Below are positions 61,751-64,000 of a stretch of 64,000 nt of DNA, piece by piece. The position numbers and the translations under genes are program-made. The stretch spans positions 20,208,501 to 20,272,500 of the forward strand of contig CM020506.1 in assembly GCA_009823395.1 (NCBI GenBank), read 5' to 3'. The notes under the pieces are model-generated. The model saw nothing but the letters and a program-made list of their open reading frames with translations. It made no database searches and was not told the DNA's origin. Origin of the DNA: Thamnaconus septentrionalis. Its lineage: Eukaryota; Chordata; Actinopteri; Tetraodontiformes; Monacanthidae. The stretch's first letter is position 1. Every line of letters begins with the position of its first letter.

Positions 61751-64000
61751 TTATAAAAAATGAATCAACATTGAAAATAAATGTTTCTGAAAAACTCAAG
61801 AACATTGAAAAGGCCCTTTGGTTCTTGAATGCCATCCGTTGTCAGTTCAACTGTTAATACCAGTCTTTCAGGCCAGTGCTGATGCTGATTAACCGACTTA
61901 ACCTGCATCTTATAATACCAGACACTCTGAATTGAAACCAAAAATGAAAATCTTCTTCCCAGAGTTGGAGCCAACGAGAAGGACGCACGGAAATCTAACA
62001 TATTGTTTTCAGCAAGTCTGACATTTTTCTAAGATTTTTAAAGAGGTACCTCACGCTTATCAAAGCACTGCATGTTTTGTGAGTGGATTTCTGCAGATTG
62101 TAGGAACTTTCTCACCAAATGTCTCGCAGCACCGGCAGGACGATGAAGAGTTCTAGCCTAATTAAAACAACATTCATCTTTATTTATGGTCTAATTTGAC
62201 CTGCTGAACTTTTATCTGCAAAACCAATAAAACGTCTTCCCCCGCAAAAAAGGAAAAAAAAAAAATATCTGTGGAGACCATTTATAGCATTGGCAAGAAG
62301 GGAGTTGGGAGATGATTCCACAGGATTGCTGAGCGGCTTCGAGACGTGAGTCACGCCAGAGGCCCGCTGCAGCTCTAAGATGCGGCCCATTCATTGTAGA
62401 CCACCAGGGGGCCCAAATTAATTTTCTGATTACTACACAGTCCGCCTGGTTATCTGCGATTTTATGCAGCTGTTTAGCGACCCCTGCTACACCAGCTACA
62501 TCCATCAACTCATCCGGCTCCGCCCACAAAGCGGGGAATCCCTTGCACGAGTCCAGCGGTGCCTCCCACGAGCACTATTCTGCCCAACTCATCAAATATT
62601 CATAGTCTCTCTTTGTCTCTCAAAGATCATTACTGCCAGTCCCATGATTGGACACACAGTGATGGATGTATGGCGCTTTTGTTTCAGAGGTTTTTATTGT
62701 ACCGCTGCATTATTCATCATCACACCACCACTCCGTTTGAAAGAGGCTGGCATGAAACTGCATGTAATCCTTTTTTGTCTTCTTCCTCTTATTGGGGAAA
62801 ATCGTTTGAAAGGAGCTGCTCTCCGACCAAGCACCTTTTCTGAATCGCATCGTTCACACGACTAGGAAAATAAAACAATTGAACATTCCATTGACATGTA
62901 TTGATTGTTCACTCAATTATCCATGTGGTTGATTTATATTCAGCTGTTCACAGCTGGAAACATAAATTCTAAAATCCGCCGGTTTGAATAAAAAAAAAAT
63001 TCCTGAAAACGAAATGATGAAGGTTCTAAAGGCAGAACCAGGATATATGAGCACCGGTTACTTTTCAACAACAACAAGAAAAAAAATCCCCAAAATGTCG
63101 CAACCTGAACACATCCAATGTTTTCTTGCCGGCGAAAAGAACCAACAGCCGCCCCGAGATTCCTCGCTTGAGTTTATCGATGCAGCCGATGACCCAGAAC
63201 TCACCTAGAAACCTCGCGCACACCCCCGACGAATGTAAAATAGGAGCAAATCATTTGCAGTCAGCGCAACAGTTAATGTTAATCTGAGAGTCGTGCACAT
63301 ATCATTAATTAATTAGAAGCCTCGCCGTGCTCTCACCTTGTCAAAGCTCCAGTCTCTCTGCCCCGTGGTGCAGTCTGTTTCCTATCCAATGGTCCTGTCT
63401 AACCTTACATTGGGATTCAATTAGAAGGAAGCTTTTCCAGATTAAATAAATGGAGGTGGCCAAAGGAAAAAAAAAAAAGTGAACATTTGAGCATTTTAAA
63501 ATTGGGACAGGCACCATGTTATCTGACGTGACTTTGGCCTCAAATTGGACATCCCCAAACAAACACTCCTGCTCTCAACTCCGGCACAGACAGCGTCATT
63601 ATTCACGAAGACGGATTCGTCGTCTACGATTGGACCTCAGGGGTTCGTCACGTAGAGCTGCTGGTCAACCAAACACACAGAAAACACACCCAGACATTCT
63701 CTTGGCTTCTCCAGGGTGCCTTACTTTTGCACAAATGGTGCACCTGGTTTTCTTGCCGCCTTCAAGTGCCTTCACGTGGCAGGCAGTCACTTGGAGCATC
63801 AGGTCAACCTATCACAGGTGAGTCCGCAGACAGTCTGGCGTTGGATTCACATAGCGGCAGTGGAGCATCGTCCTCTTCACTCAGCCGTCGTTCTATTGTG
63901 CCGTCGTTCTTATCTGCTGAACACGCAGCACAGTGGGCTGCCCGTGAGACTGGGGGAAGAATCCACACTACATTTTCACTCCCTTAATGACTTTGAGGCA

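Noticed and set aside
62464..62865. 133-aa plus-strand frame with a hydrophobic centre
   Set aside because: It has no recognisable family, Kozak context or exon structure, and looks like chance.

Overview
The window is nuclear DNA from a vertebrate, almost certainly a teleost fish. It holds spliced genes with GT-AG introns, a protein set closest to vertebrate families, long dinucleotide and tetranucleotide microsatellites, and dispersed repeats typical of fish: many short hAT-type DNA elements, LINE 3' ends, a piggyBac-like element and a Penelope-like fragment. No bacterial, phage or CRISPR system is present.

Layout. (1) 1-6.2 kb, plus strand: the last intron, last coding exon (TM7 and tail) and 3' UTR of an oxytocin/isotocin receptor gene; its earlier exons lie left of the window. 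(2) 7.8-10.65 kb, minus strand: the complete two-exon caveolin-3 gene, tail to tail with oxtr. (3) 17.6-18.9 kb, minus strand: an orphan class A GPCR of the GPR61/GPR62 family with an intronless coding region. (4) 21.9-27.3 kb, minus strand: a complete ten-exon PARP3 gene, reconstructed as 528 aa, with a GC-rich upstream region. (5) 29.4-53.6 kb, minus strand: a complete five-coding-exon group II metabotropic glutamate receptor, best called GRM2, reconstructed as 893 aa, with a 14.3 kb first intron. (6) 53.6-64 kb: no convincing coding exon; mobile-element relics, microsatellites and probable 5' flank of grm2.

The gene order oxtr - cav3 - gpr62 - parp3 - grm2 joins two human groups on chromosome arm 3p: OXTR-CAV3 at 3p25 and GRM2/PARP3/GPR62 at 3p21. 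The genes are not an operon and act separately: neurohypophysial peptide signalling, muscle caveolae, constitutive orphan-receptor signalling, DNA-break ADP-ribosylation and presynaptic glutamate autoreception.

The most notable non-genic structures are a set of delimited transposons with readable target-site duplications, including an 8-of-8 hAT duplication at 32.9-33.8 kb; a nested insertion at 47.6-49.0 kb, where a TTAA-flanked element splits a MITE-like repeat whose uninterrupted relative sits at 8.5 kb; and a Penelope-like fragment at 34.9-35.4 kb with inverted arms and a degraded hammerhead-ribozyme-like motif. A short upstream ORF overlaps the gpr62 start codon as TGATG, and a leucine-to-glutamine change is predicted in TM6 of grm2. 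I found no convincing wholly new biological system.
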